Program-made: the position numbers and the translations under genes
NCBI GenBank assembly: GCA_964653595.1
Contig: CAZZHH010000008.1
Coordinates: forward strand, 1 to 64,000
Length of the DNA stretch: 64,000 nt
Origin: JBAXTE01 sp964653595
GTDB lineage: Bacteria; Bacteroidota; Bacteroidia; Bacteroidales; WCHB1-69
Direction of reading: 5' to 3'
The notes under the pieces: model-generated
What the model saw: the letters and a program-made list of their open reading frames with translations, nothing else
What the model was told of the DNA's origin: nothing
Databases searched by the model: none
In this document: in pieces, positions 24,621-32,679 of the stretch
Layout of the letters: every line of letters starts with the position of its first letter
Numbering within the stretch: position 1 is the first letter of the stretch

Positions 24621-25457
24621 ATGAAACCAGCGTTTGTAAAGATTATCCTATTTATCTCATTGCCTATACTTATTTTGGTTTCTTCGTGTACAATTCAAAG
24701 TCAACTAAGCAAAGATTTTAACAAGTATTCTGATTCGGTTTCTGTCCTGATTGTTGGTTCCTCTAATCTTCAAAAGGTAAGCCTGGTTGTAGAGAGATTA
24801 TATCCTCAATTCGACGAGTTATCTGCTGATTTAAAAGATACTGTGTGGAAACATCAAACAAAATTTTTAAATAGCGTAGAAGATAGTGCTGTGTTAAATA
24901 TTCACTATAGATTTATTATTCAGCAATTAAAGAAGACCAAAATTAAAATATTTACGGATGATAAAGTCGATGAATTTGTAAAGCAGTCAGGACCAAAGTG
25001 GATTTTTCGTATAGCCCAAATTCAACTAGAGGAAGATAAGCAGAAAGTTGATTTTTCTACCGAATTAAAAGGGCAAGAGGAGTTGTATAAAGACATGGAA
25101 ATTGAAATTTTATCGGTAAATGTGTGGTTTGAGGTATTTACATCCGAAAACGATACTACTCCCAAAACTATCTTATATGTTCAAAAAACCATTAGCGACG
25201 AAGTGAAAGGACGCTTTTTTGAAACAATAGATGGAAAGTTTGAATTTCGGTTTAATCGAACAGATATTATGAAAGAGGATATTTTAAAGCTATCAGAACT
25301 ATCTGCCAACAACAATGCTCAACAAATTACTAATTATATTTTTACGAAATACATTCGTACCTATTATCCCGAATCAGAAGAGGTGTACGGATATAGTATC
25401 GATCGTAAAAAATTCTACATACCTACTGAAAATGAAGTCTATAAAGAACTTAAATAG
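24621..25457 (+). CDS. Lipoprotein of unknown function
   Basis: The protein has 278 residues. Hydrophobic leader and lipobox LVSSC (Cys at ~23) mark a lipoprotein. The mature part is charged, helical and strand-mixed, with no motif I recognise; KWIFRIAQIQLEED and a C-terminal YTKYIRTYYP-like stretch may be conserved. It is followed after 7 bases by the nitroreductase gene and may share its transcript. Confidence 0.7.
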   Translation: MKPAFVKIILFISLPILILVSSCTIQSQLSKDFNKYSDSVSVLIVGSSNLQKVSLVVERLYPQFDELSADLKDTVWKHQTKFLNSVEDSAVLNIHYRFIIQQLKKTKIKIFTDDKVDEFVKQSGPKWIFRIAQIQLEEDKQKVDFSTELKGQEELYKDMEIEILSVNVWFEVFTSENDTTPKTILYVQKTISDEVKGRFFETIDGKFEFRFNRTDIMKEDILKLSELSANNNAQQITNYIFTKYIRTYYPESEEVYGYSIDRKKFYIPTENEVYKELK

Positions 25458-25464
25458 TTAAAAT

Positions 25465-26220
25465 ATGAATTTGATAAAACCCTTGCTCGAACATCGAACT
25501 ATCCGTAAATATACTCAAAAACCTGTTTCTAAAGAAGATTTAGATTTGATTTTAAATGCTGCAATAAGGGGTTCAAACACTGGGAATATGCAACTTTATA
25601 GTATAGTAGTTACCCAAGATAAATCCATTAAACAACTCTTAGCTCCAGCACATTTCAATCAAAAAATGGTTGTAGAAGCACCTGTTTTATTAACTTTTTG
25701 TGCCGATTTTAATAGATTTAATCTTTGGTGTGAATACAATGATGCCGTTCCTGGTTATGATAATTTTCAGTCTTTTACCTGGTCAATGATAGATGCTGTA
25801 ATTGCTGCACAAAACGCATCCATTGCTGCAGAAACTTTGGGTTTAGGTATCTGCTATTTAGGCACCACTACCTATAATGCAGAAAAAATTATTGAAGTCT
25901 TGAAACTTCCTAAAGGTGTTGTTCCAATAACCACCGTTACCATTGGCTATGCAGATGAAACTCCAGATTTAACAGATCGGTTGCCACTAGAAGCAGTAGT
26001 ACATCATGAGGTTTATTCTAATTATTCCGAATCAGATATTCATGATTTATATTCCATTAAAGAGAACTTAGATTTGCATGTTGAACTTGTGAAACAAAAT
26101 GGTACCGAAAATTTAGCTCAAATATTTACCAATAAAAGATACAAAAAAGAAGATAACATTCATTTTTCAAAAGTTTGGCTCGATGTGCTTAAAAAACAGG
26201 GCTTTTGGAATAATGATTAA
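25465..26220 (+). CDS. Nitroreductase-family FMN oxidoreductase
   Basis: The protein has 251 residues. Family marks are an N-terminal HRTIRKYTQKPV with the FMN-phosphate Arg residues, GSNTGNMQLYSIVV, AAQNASIAAETLGLGICYLGT in the middle, and VVPITTVTIGYADE. It most resembles NfsA-like FMN enzymes that use NAD(P)H to reduce nitro compounds, quinones or flavins. The true substrate is unknown. The transcript ends at a good terminator. Confidence 0.85.
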   Translation: MNLIKPLLEHRTIRKYTQKPVSKEDLDLILNAAIRGSNTGNMQLYSIVVTQDKSIKQLLAPAHFNQKMVVEAPVLLTFCADFNRFNLWCEYNDAVPGYDNFQSFTWSMIDAVIAAQNASIAAETLGLGICYLGTTTYNAEKIIEVLKLPKGVVPITTVTIGYADETPDLTDRLPLEAVVHHEVYSNYSESDIHDLYSIKENLDLHVELVKQNGTENLAQIFTNKRYKKEDNIHFSKVWLDVLKKQGFWNND

Positions 26221-26238
26221 AAAATATTCAGAATAGAG

Positions 26239-26268
26239 ATGAGATGTAAAAAGTCTCATTTTTTTTTA
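26239..26268 (+). terminator. Terminator of the nitroreductase gene
   Basis: ATGAGA pairs with TCTCAT around a 9-base loop and is followed by a run of T. Confidence 0.75.
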
Positions 26269-26397
26269 ATTTATCACAATATTACCTTTTTAAATTCCGT
26301 TAGATTATTAATTAAGTTTAACTAATCTTTTTCTGTATGACATATGACTATACTTTTTTAGGATCACAAATTTATAAACTTAAAAAAATGAAATGTC

Positions 26398-27081
26398 ATG
26401 GAATCAAAAAAAAATCAAAAAGTAGATTTAGAGCGTAAAAGATCAATTTTTTTCAATTTTGGATTAGTGCTCGCATTGTCGTTAACCTTGTTTGCATTTG
26501 AATGGAAACACACCGACAAGGAGTTGATAGAAACAATAGTGATTGATAAATTTGATCAAGATTTAGCTCCTATTCCTCCCACAGAAAGAAAAGAACCCGA
26601 AAAACCTCAAGTGTTTTCTCCAGGAACTGTTTTAAAACTAGTTCCAAACAACACCATTGATATTCAGGGAGATGTTATAGAATTTGGTCCTGACGACGGA
26701 GTTAATGGTACTGGTTATACAGTTATTAATGATACTCCAGAAGATTCAAAAAAGGATATTACCGATGAAGTTCATGTTTTGGTTGATTTTAATGCTGAAT
26801 TTCCAGGAGGAGAGTCAGGTATGTTAAAGTACATTTCTGAAAATATTACCTATCCTTCCGATGAAAGAAAAATTGGAATGGAAGGGACTACATTTGTAAG
26901 TTTTATTGTTGAAAAATCGGGTGTTGTTTCTAATGTCGAAGTTGTTAGGCCACTATCACCCAATCTTGATAATGAGGCAATAAGGGTGGTTAAAAATATG
27001 CCTGTTTGGAAACCTGCAAATTTTCATGGCAAAATTGTAAGACAAAAATTTGTGATTCCTTTTAAGTTTAGTTTGAAGTAA
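26398..27081 (+). CDS. TonB-like energy-transducing protein
   Basis: The protein has 227 residues. A cytoplasmic start (residues 1-17), one transmembrane helix (~18-36), a proline-rich periplasmic linker (PIPPTERKEPEKP) and a C-terminal TonB_C domain (~140-227: FPGGESGMLKYI, GTTFVSFIVEKSG, WKPANFHGK, KFVIPFKFSL) are visible. It should link an ExbB/ExbD motor, not in this window, to TonB-dependent outer-membrane receptors. It is a single gene with a strong terminator. Confidence 0.88.
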   Translation: MESKKNQKVDLERKRSIFFNFGLVLALSLTLFAFEWKHTDKELIETIVIDKFDQDLAPIPPTERKEPEKPQVFSPGTVLKLVPNNTIDIQGDVIEFGPDDGVNGTGYTVINDTPEDSKKDITDEVHVLVDFNAEFPGGESGMLKYISENITYPSDERKIGMEGTTFVSFIVEKSGVVSNVEVVRPLSPNLDNEAIRVVKNMPVWKPANFHGKIVRQKFVIPFKFSLK

Positions 27082-27103
27082 CGTTTATTTTTGTTATTAA
27101 TTC

Positions 27104-27131
27104 AAAATAGGTCTTTATGACCTATTTTTTT
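27104..27131 (+). terminator. Terminator of the TonB-like gene
   Basis: AAAATAGGTC pairs perfectly with GACCTATTTT around TTTAT, followed by T residues. Confidence 0.88.
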
Positions 27132-27229
27132 ATATAAAGTAGTAGCTCTCTACCCATGATTAAAGTTTCTGTGTGATATTTTAGGGATAGTTTTGACGAA
27201 AAATAGGGTAAAGTCATCATTTTTTTTCC

Positions 27230-27237
27230 TAAGTTTG
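27230..27237 (+). promoter_or_regulatory. -7 box of murF-anmK
   Basis: TAAGTTTG fits TAnnTTTG, 15 bases before the murF ATG, giving a short leader. Confidence 0.55.
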
Positions 27238-27252
27238 TAAAAAAAACGCAAT

Positions 27253-28530
27253 ATGCTTATTTCAGAATTATATAAATTGTACCTTGAATTTCCTAAAGTA
27301 TGTATTGATACACGCACCATTATTCCTGGGTCTTTCTTTTTCTGTATAAAAGGAGATACTTTTGATGGGAATGAGTTTGCTTATCAAGCGATTGAATTAG
27401 GAGCATCTTATGTTGTATCGGATGATAAAAATAATATCCATCCCCAAATTATTATTGTAGATTCAGTATTAGATACATTACAACTGCTGGCAGCACATCA
27501 TCGTTCGCATTTTACTTTTCCTGTGATAGGGATTACGGGCTCAAATGGAAAAACCACCAATAAAGAGTTGATTAGCCATTTGCTGATGTCGAGGTATAAG
27601 GTAGCATATACAAAAGGCAATTTTAATAACCATATTGGAGTCCCATTGACATTGCTTTCGGTAAATTTAAATGATCAGATTGCAGTGATTGAAATGGGGG
27701 CAAACCATCCTGGAGAGATTGCAGAGTTGTGTAGAATAGTAAAACCGGATATTGGTTTAATCACAAATATTGGCAGAGCTCATTTAGAGGGTTTTGGTGG
27801 CTTTGAAGGGGTTGTTAATACAAAAAAAGCTCTTTATGATTCTGTAAGAGATCAAAATGGAATTGTCTTTGTGAATGGAGACGATGATTTGCTGATGGAG
27901 TTATCGAAGGACATGGTTAGATTTGTTTTCGGGACAAAAGAAGGATCATTACAGGGTGAAATTTGTCAAAAGGAAACATTTTTATCGGTTCAAATTATAA
28001 ACTCTGATCTTATTCTTGATACGCAATTGGTAGGAACCTACAATTTGCCAAATGTGCTTGCAGCTGTCTCCATTGCTAAGTATTTTAATTTGGATGATAC
28101 AACGATAAAAGAGTCATTATTTAGTTATCAACCTACGAATAATCGATCTCAGCTGATCAAAACTGAACACAACGAAATTATCATGGATTCTTATAATGCA
28201 AATCCTTCTAGTATGGGTGTTGCGATTGACCATTTTTTTTCGTTGAGCAAGCCAAATAAGGTTGCAATAATTGGAGAAATGAGAGAGCTGGGAGAATATA
28301 GCAAATCGGAGCATGCTATTATAGTTTCTCTATTTAAAGAAGCGCCAGATGTCATCGTCTATTACGTAGGAGAAGAGTTTGTTAATCTATTTGATATGCC
28401 AAATGAATCTGTTTTTCACAATTCTCAAGAAGCCATATCTTATTTTGAAACTCATCCATTGAAAAATGCTTATATCCTTGTAAAAGGCTCTAGAGGGATG
28501 AAATTGGAAACTTTACTTCCATACTTATGA
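27253..28530 (+). CDS. murF: UDP-N-acetylmuramoyl-tripeptide--D-alanyl-D-alanine ligase MurF
   Basis: The protein has 425 residues in the three Mur-ligase domains. The N-terminal part carries CIDTRTIIPGSFFFCIKG. The central ATPase has the P-loop GITGSNGKTTNKE (~94-106), AVIEMGANHPGEI and ITNIGRAHLEGFG. The C-terminal domain has IMDSYNANPSSM and VKGSRGMKLE. It adds D-Ala-D-Ala to the UDP-MurNAc tripeptide in the cytoplasm. Its stop overlaps the anmK start by 4 bases. Confidence 0.95.
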   Translation: MLISELYKLYLEFPKVCIDTRTIIPGSFFFCIKGDTFDGNEFAYQAIELGASYVVSDDKNNIHPQIIIVDSVLDTLQLLAAHHRSHFTFPVIGITGSNGKTTNKELISHLLMSRYKVAYTKGNFNNHIGVPLTLLSVNLNDQIAVIEMGANHPGEIAELCRIVKPDIGLITNIGRAHLEGFGGFEGVVNTKKALYDSVRDQNGIVFVNGDDDLLMELSKDMVRFVFGTKEGSLQGEICQKETFLSVQIINSDLILDTQLVGTYNLPNVLAAVSIAKYFNLDDTTIKESLFSYQPTNNRSQLIKTEHNEIIMDSYNANPSSMGVAIDHFFSLSKPNKVAIIGEMRELGEYSKSEHAIIVSLFKEAPDVIVYYVGEEFVNLFDMPNESVFHNSQEAISYFETHPLKNAYILVKGSRGMKLETLLPYL

Positions 28531-29603
28531 TAAAAAGTGAATATACGGTTATTGGATTAATGTCAGGGACTTCCCTTGATGGGTTAGATCTGGCTTGTTG
28601 TAGATTTTATCAAGAAAACGACAGTTGGAAGTTCGAGGTTGTTGCCGCAGAGACCATAGATTATAATTCATCCTTACGAAGTAGATTATCGGAAGCAGAT
28701 ACCTATTGTGGCAATGATTTATGGCAATTACATGTGCATTTAGGACACTATTTTGGTAAACAAGTGAATGCATTTATTCAAAAAAATGGATTACAGGTGG
28801 ATTATATCTCTTCTAGCGGTCATACCATTTTTCATAGGCCAGAATTGGGTTATACTGCTCAAATTGGCGATGGAGCATCTATAGCAGCAGAATGTGGTGT
28901 GGATACTATTTGTGATTTTCGATCTACCGACGTAGCTTATGGGGGACAAGGTGCGCCTTTAGTGCCAATTGGAGATAAACTTCTTTTTTCGGAGTATGAT
29001 TTTTGTCTAAATATTGGGGGTATTTGCAATATCTCTTTTGATTATAAGGGAAAAAGAGTTGCATGGGATGTTGCACCAGCAAATATGCTTTTAAACTATT
29101 ATGCCTCACTAATCAATCTGCTTTACGACGAAAATGGAAATATTTCGTCCACAGGCACTATTAACCAAAAGCTATTGGTTGATTTAAACAATATTGAGTA
29201 TTATCACACTCCTTATCCAAAATCTTTGGGAAAAGAGTATGTTTACAAATTTTTTATCCCCCTGATTAATCAATATGAAATTTCAATTCCAGATGTGTTG
29301 GCAACGATTTGTGAACACATTGCAATGGAAGTTTCAAAATCTATATCCACTCATACAAACTCAAAACTTTTAATTACTGGGGGAGGTGCTTTAAATAAAT
29401 TTTTGATTTCTAGAATTAAAGCAAACACTAGATGTTTGGTTGTTGTCCCCGACATACAAATAGTGCAATTTAAAGAGGCAATTATATTTGCTTTTTTGGG
29501 TGTATTGCGACTCCGTCGTTCTGAAAACAGCATCAAAGAAGTTACGGGTGCAATAAAAGATAATATTGGAGGTGCAATTTATATTGGGATGAAAAATCTG
29601 TAG
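28527..29603 (+). CDS. anmK: Anhydro-N-acetylmuramic acid kinase AnmK
   Basis: The protein has 358 residues of the ASKHA kinase fold. The phosphate loop GLMSGTSLDGLDLA (~10-23), SSGHTIFHRP, CDFRSTDVAYGGQGAPLVP (with the catalytic Asp) and LLITGGGALNKFL are visible. It cleaves and phosphorylates 1,6-anhydro-MurNAc recovered from wall turnover, making MurNAc-6-phosphate. The ATG lies inside the murF stop (ATGA), so precursor synthesis and recycling are co-translated. It is convergent with the BtuG-like gene, 10 bases apart. Confidence 0.94.
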   Translation: MIKSEYTVIGLMSGTSLDGLDLACCRFYQENDSWKFEVVAAETIDYNSSLRSRLSEADTYCGNDLWQLHVHLGHYFGKQVNAFIQKNGLQVDYISSSGHTIFHRPELGYTAQIGDGASIAAECGVDTICDFRSTDVAYGGQGAPLVPIGDKLLFSEYDFCLNIGGICNISFDYKGKRVAWDVAPANMLLNYYASLINLLYDENGNISSTGTINQKLLVDLNNIEYYHTPYPKSLGKEYVYKFFIPLINQYEISIPDVLATICEHIAMEVSKSISTHTNSKLLITGGGALNKFLISRIKANTRCLVVVPDIQIVQFKEAIIFAFLGVLRLRRSENSIKEVTGAIKDNIGGAIYIGMKNL

Positions 29604-29613
29604 AATCTGCTTT

Positions 29614-30666
29614 TTAGTTAAAGTAGAAATCACCAGGAATAATGCCAGCCCTAAAGCTATTAATTAAAATTCCTTGACTGTTGAAACGATATATTACTCC
29701 TTTTTGAACATAATCTATTGCATCTGAAGTATATATTTCGTTTGTGTTAGGATCTATGCCCAGGCCATAAAAATTGATAGTTGGAATATCTATGAATGGA
29801 GATGTAGGAACAGAATTTGAAGTTATTGGCATTTTGTAAATAGCTTTGTTTATCCAATAAAGTGTGTCTTTGGTTCGATTTATTTTTAATCTGCTTGGAT
29901 TTGTATCTGGGGTAAAAGAAAAGCTCTTCTCTGTCAATTTCGTTGTAGGATTTATTTGGAATAGCCCTCCATCCAGAGAACCGTTTCCAGCACAAAGTAC
30001 CCAGATTTTTCCATTTTTATCTTCTACTAACGAATTTCCCCCAAATGCAGAAGGAATACTATCTGTAATTTGATCATTTTGGGGATTAACAACATATACT
30101 TTGTTTCGGTACGGATTGGATACAAAAACGTTACCAGAACTTAAAATAATTGCTTCTGACCAGCCAGTACATGGGATGTATCCACTTATTTCGTAGCTAG
30201 AAATGTTAACAATTGAAATGCTATTGTTGTATAGGTCTGTAACATAAGCTTTGGAATCATTTATTGGCAACATATAGCGAGGAGAATTAAACCCATTAAT
30301 TACTCCAACAGATTGAAATGTGTTAGCGTCTACAATTTCAATTTTATGAGAATTATTTAATATAATATAGTATTTACCATTAAAGTAGGTAATGGATTGG
30401 CAAACATCTCCTAAACTGCGATGATTTTTTGTTTGAAAAATATCTTCCATTACTTCGTTTTTACTCGGATTATAGAAGCTAACAGAGGCATTTCCGAATT
30501 GAAAATTTCCCTCGTTGGTAATATACACGGAGTTATTTGATGTTGCAACAGTTACTTCTTTATTGATTTCAGGTTTGTCACTTTTACAAGAAACAAAAAT
30601 GAGTAAAAAGGTAAATACTCCTATGGTTTTAATGTTTCTCAAATTATTTTTTTTTGTATTCAACAT
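29614..30666 (-). CDS. Surface lipoprotein with beta-propeller, BtuG-like (YncE/DUF5074 type)
   Basis: The protein has 350 residues. The lipobox LIFVSC places Cys at ~27. The rest is a YncE-like seven-bladed propeller with repeating strands (VYITNEGNFQFGNASVSFYNP, KAYVTDLYNNSISIVN, VFVSNPYRNKVYVVNP, IWVLCAGNG). It is the last gene of the cobalamin-riboswitch operon. BtuG, a propeller lipoprotein of Bacteroides, binds B12 extremely tightly and caps BtuB, so the same role is inferred here. Which residues contact B12 cannot be judged. It follows the T9SS gene by 29 bases. Confidence 0.8.
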   Translation of the reverse strand: MLNTKKNNLRNIKTIGVFTFLLIFVSCKSDKPEINKEVTVATSNNSVYITNEGNFQFGNASVSFYNPSKNEVMEDIFQTKNHRSLGDVCQSITYFNGKYYIILNNSHKIEIVDANTFQSVGVINGFNSPRYMLPINDSKAYVTDLYNNSISIVNISSYEISGYIPCTGWSEAIILSSGNVFVSNPYRNKVYVVNPQNDQITDSIPSAFGGNSLVEDKNGKIWVLCAGNGSLDGGLFQINPTTKLTEKSFSFTPDTNPSRLKINRTKDTLYWINKAIYKMPITSNSVPTSPFIDIPTINFYGLGIDPNTNEIYTSDAIDYVQKGVIYRFNSQGILINSFRAGIIPGDFYFN

Positions 30667-30695
30667 ACTGCTTTTTAGGGTTAAAATATTGAATT

Positions 30696-31673
30696 CTATC
30701 TTTTTATCACAATTTTTTGAGTAAAAAACTGATTATTTATCTCACATTTTATAAAGTATATTCCATTTTCTAGGCTTGATGTGTCAATTTGTTGAATTTC
30801 GGAAATGTTATACTTAATCATTATCATATTTCCAAGGAGATCAGAGACGGATAATGCCTCAATAAAATTTCCGAAAGGGTTAATATGTAATGAATTAGAG
30901 GTTGGATTTGGAAATAATGACACTTTGGGATGAATAAGCTGATCGGAAATATTAGAAGGCGCCTGATTAATTACTCCTACTGCATCCAAATCAAATCCAC
31001 TAGATGGAAATGGAGTTGGCCATGGATCGTTGATAATATTGCCGTATTGGTCTTTAGTAGCGTATTGAGACTTTATACAACCAACAACATCTATGATCTT
31101 TATGTGGGTGATTGCATTGATGTTTAAAAGTGGAATATTATTTAGTTCTTCTAGGTCGAATGGAGTCCCATAATTTGCACGATATTTTCCTGCTAAATTA
31201 TTGATTTTGGTTGCCTCTACAAAACCATAACCGTCAATTTGGAGAGTGTCCTGGGTTAACGAAGTAGCTGGAAATCCAAAAAAGTTGATTCCGTCTGAGC
31301 TTACCTCAACAAATGCAAGTTCAAGAAAAAGATCACTAAAAGAGTTTTCAAAAACTGCAAAATCGAATCCAATTCCATTGATAATGGGAGAATTAAAGGT
31401 TAGTATTGCTTCCCCTCCATCCCCAAGACTAACTACTCCATTTTGACCAGCTTTGCCAATAGCGCAGGAATTGTCGCCTACCGTAGTTATTCCGAGGGAA
31501 GGGCTAGAGATGTCTTGATTGCCTCGAATGATAGTACACCCGCTTGCCCAATCTATAAATATTGAGCTGTCAGCATGTATTGCCGTAGTGCCCATTTGCC
31601 CGACAGAAGGGGCAAATTGGGCAACTGCTAGCATCGGCAAAAAAACAGTAAGTATAGATAGCAGTTTCTTCAT
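30696..31673 (-). CDS. T9SS type A secreted surface protein of the cobalamin operon
   Basis: The protein has 325 residues with a signal peptide (MKKLLSILTVFLPMLAVAQ). The core is beta-rich: GGEAILTFNSPI, GIGFDFAVFENSF, FVEVSSDGINFFGFP, LAGKYRANYGTPFDL, GFDLDAVGVINQ. I do not know a named Pfam family with confidence. It ends in a T9SS type A sorting domain from ~253 (KVSLFPNPTSNSLHI ... NGIYFIKCEI ... QKIVIKR). Its start overlaps the DUF4465 stop by one base. Location in this operon suggests a surface role in corrinoid capture. Confidence 0.75.
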   Translation of the reverse strand: MKKLLSILTVFLPMLAVAQFAPSVGQMGTTAIHADSSIFIDWASGCTIIRGNQDISSPSLGITTVGDNSCAIGKAGQNGVVSLGDGGEAILTFNSPIINGIGFDFAVFENSFSDLFLELAFVEVSSDGINFFGFPATSLTQDTLQIDGYGFVEATKINNLAGKYRANYGTPFDLEELNNIPLLNINAITHIKIIDVVGCIKSQYATKDQYGNIINDPWPTPFPSSGFDLDAVGVINQAPSNISDQLIHPKVSLFPNPTSNSLHINPFGNFIEALSVSDLLGNMIMIKYNISEIQQIDTSSLENGIYFIKCEINNQFFTQKIVIKR

Positions 31674-32677
31674 TATCTTTTGATGATTTTTTGAGAATAA
31701 GTACTATTTTTATCTTTGATTAATAGGTAATATATTCCAGGTTTGAGTTTTGTAATATCAATTTCTGTGTTCGTTTTCATGGTTGAAGTGTAAAATTCTA
31801 TCTCCCCTAGTTGATTATATAATTGTATTGTTTTATTGTCATTGTTGCTTAAGTTGATATAAATTTTTTCTTGAGCTGGATTTGGATAGATGTTTATTTT
31901 GGGCTGATTTTCTGATAAATCGATGTTTACTCCTTGGTCTAATGTGGTAAAATTATCCATACAAAAGAAAAGAGGGGTGTTGATACCCCATGTTCCAACG
32001 TCGCTTGAACTCATGTTAAAAACAAGGCTGTCTACGTTGCCGAGAGTCGATAAATCAACCCATTGCCAGTTAGTCAGGATATAATCCTCTAAGTTGTTTG
32101 TAGAACGAAAATCGGCTAAATAAAACTCTACACTATCGTTGCCTAAAACACCCTCATGCCATTTTTTTATGATAATTTTAAACCAATCTGGATCATCTCC
32201 ATTGGATCCGCCAAATTTTTTGCCATACGAATCGCCATCTCTCATACTTATAGCAGGGTAGGTAGCATTTGTAAAATAAGCTCCAGATACAATTTTTCCG
32301 CGAGAGGATGGAGATAGGATAATTTTTGGAAATACTTGATTGTAAGGATCAACTTGCCCAACTACGTAATTGGATGAGCCATCATATCCTCCGCCGGATC
32401 TTGAAGAGTACATATTTCCCATACCTGCCGTAGTTGAGTCTTTTATATTGCTATATGCCCAGCCACTCGACCAATATCCACCAAAAGCAGTATCATAATA
32501 ATTTATTAGTATTGAATTGCCATCCATAAATGATGTACCTAGAGGATTTGAAGCTCCGTTCCAATAGCTATTTGCGTTTAAGGTTAGGTTTTCAAATGTT
32601 GAAACTGTTTGACTGTTCAAAACATTCGAAACTGTTGTTAATAGAAAAAAGGCTAAAAGAGTAACTGTTTTTTTCAT
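31673..32677 (-). CDS. DUF4465 surface protein with T9SS type A sorting domain
   Basis: The protein has 334 residues. A signal peptide ends near NSQTVSTFENL. The DUF4465 domain is clear: SYWNGA, GYWSSGWAYSN, VEFYLADFRS, DYILTNWQWVDLSTLG, VGTWGINTPLFFCMDNF. The C-terminal ~80 residues are a type A T9SS sorting domain (PKINIYPNPAQEKIYI ... KPGIYYLLIKD). DUF4465 proteins recur in Bacteroidota B12-uptake loci, mostly as lipoproteins as far as I know; here the anchor is T9SS instead. It lies 2 bases after the BtuB-like stop, in the same operon. Confidence 0.87.
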   Translation of the reverse strand: MKKTVTLLAFFLLTTVSNVLNSQTVSTFENLTLNANSYWNGASNPLGTSFMDGNSILINYYDTAFGGYWSSGWAYSNIKDSTTAGMGNMYSSRSGGGYDGSSNYVVGQVDPYNQVFPKIILSPSSRGKIVSGAYFTNATYPAISMRDGDSYGKKFGGSNGDDPDWFKIIIKKWHEGVLGNDSVEFYLADFRSTNNLEDYILTNWQWVDLSTLGNVDSLVFNMSSSDVGTWGINTPLFFCMDNFTTLDQGVNIDLSENQPKINIYPNPAQEKIYINLSNNDNKTIQLYNQLGEIEFYTSTMKTNTEIDITKLKPGIYYLLIKDKNSTYSQKIIKR

Positions 32678-32679
32678 CT

